From Beroe ovata (taxonomy: Eukaryota; Ctenophora; Nuda; Beroida; Beroidae): a stretch of 64,000 bases of DNA. The stretch is from contig CAMPET010000080.1 in assembly GCA_946803715.1 (NCBI GenBank), positions 59,693 through 123,692 of the forward strand. The letters run 5' to 3'. The notes under the pieces were generated by a model that saw nothing but the letters and a program-made list of their open reading frames with translations, was not told where the DNA came from and made no database searches. How positions within the stretch are numbered: position 1 is the stretch's first letter; every line of letters begins with the position of its first letter. Shown here piece by piece: positions 63,671 to 64,000 of the stretch. The translations under genes and the position numbers were made by a program.

Positions 63671-64000
63671 ATGGCCTCTGAAGAGAACCTCCACACTGAA
63701 GGGATACTGGGCAACGTCTACTATGTTTCCTTCCTCTCAACCTCTCTTGTCGTGTTCTGCATAGTGGGAACCCTTGGTAAGTGCAGTCAACATATCATCT
63801 AGCAACAAATCATGTGCTTTAGATGGACTTTGGAAACCAAAAATGACGACCATTTTGGATCCCGCTGATCAATTTTATCTTTCAAAATCCCCAATTATTA
63901 TGTTCAATCATTCAGTATATGCATTTAGCAGTCATAACACTCCCTCATCCCAGGCAACACCCTGGCCCTTATCTGTGCCATACAGAACCCTTCTCTCCGA
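63671..64000 (+). CDS. Rhodopsin-type GPCR, N-terminal part (cut by the window end)
   Basis: Exon 1 63671-63776 (donor GTAAGT, phase 1), exon 2 from 63954 (acceptor CCCAG) to the window end. The protein begins MASEENLHTEGILGNVYYVS, then a hydrophobic segment running into VGTLGNTLALICAIQNPSLR. The GN pair in TM1 followed by a short polar loop fits class A receptors (Asn 1.50). Only TM1 is visible, so the ligand class is unknown. A TATATATAG stretch at 63637-63645 could belong to the promoter. Confidence 0.6.

Overview
This window is eukaryotic and metazoan. It has many short GT-AG introns, CA/GT microsatellites, a degraded hAT transposon, satellite arrays and animal-specific protein families: tandem-SH2/kinase, Ig-superfamily receptor, TRIM-NHL, PGRP, kringle, CCP and a rhodopsin-type GPCR. 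The families and the high intron divergence between duplicated copies suggest an outbred, probably marine, invertebrate. I cannot name the phylum. I saw no tRNA, rRNA, CRISPR or bacterial operon structure.

Layout. 0.5-5.6 kb, minus strand: a secreted protein with signal peptide, PGRP-like domain, CCP, second PGRP-like domain, kringle and Cys-rich tail (11 exons, 579 aa in my model). A LamG-like gene lies just downstream. 5.6-20 kb: mostly non-coding, with many CACGTG boxes, microsatellites and two duplicated blocks; only one terminal-exon candidate near 15.1 kb. 20.2-25.0 kb, minus: a complete TRIM-NHL gene (RING, two B-box-type zinc fingers, coiled coil, six NHL repeats; 16 exons, 754 aa). 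Its first eight exons are repeated at 25.4-27.9 kb. 29.6-37.5 kb, minus: a Syk/ZAP-70-type gene (two SH2 domains plus kinase domain; 17 exons, 661 aa). Its kinase lacks the catalytic Asp and the DFG motif, and its second SH2 lacks the phosphotyrosine-binding Arg. 39.7-57.4 kb, plus: a six-Ig-domain transmembrane receptor (23 exons, 1093 aa), transcribed divergently from the Syk-like gene across a 2.2-kb intergenic region. A hAT element and a 544-bp satellite sit in its introns. 57.4-63.7 kb: no gene recognised. 63.7-64.0 kb, plus: the first exons of a GPCR.

Every long gene model was built exon by exon with splice phases checked. All phases agree and all totals are multiples of three.

Assembly. 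Isolated N bases (479, 2879, 8003, 12023, 25239, 44280) sit exactly at the edges of near-identical duplicated blocks. Exons are nearly unchanged and introns differ by indels and repeat number, as expected for two alleles joined in series. The duplicated TRIM 5' half and Ig exons should be read as probable haplotype duplications until checked.

Function. The gene set has an innate-immunity or cell-recognition flavour: a receptor-like non-catalytic PGRP, a TRIM E3 ligase, and a Syk-type adaptor/pseudokinase divergent to an Ig receptor. A working partnership between the last two is inference from position and family only.
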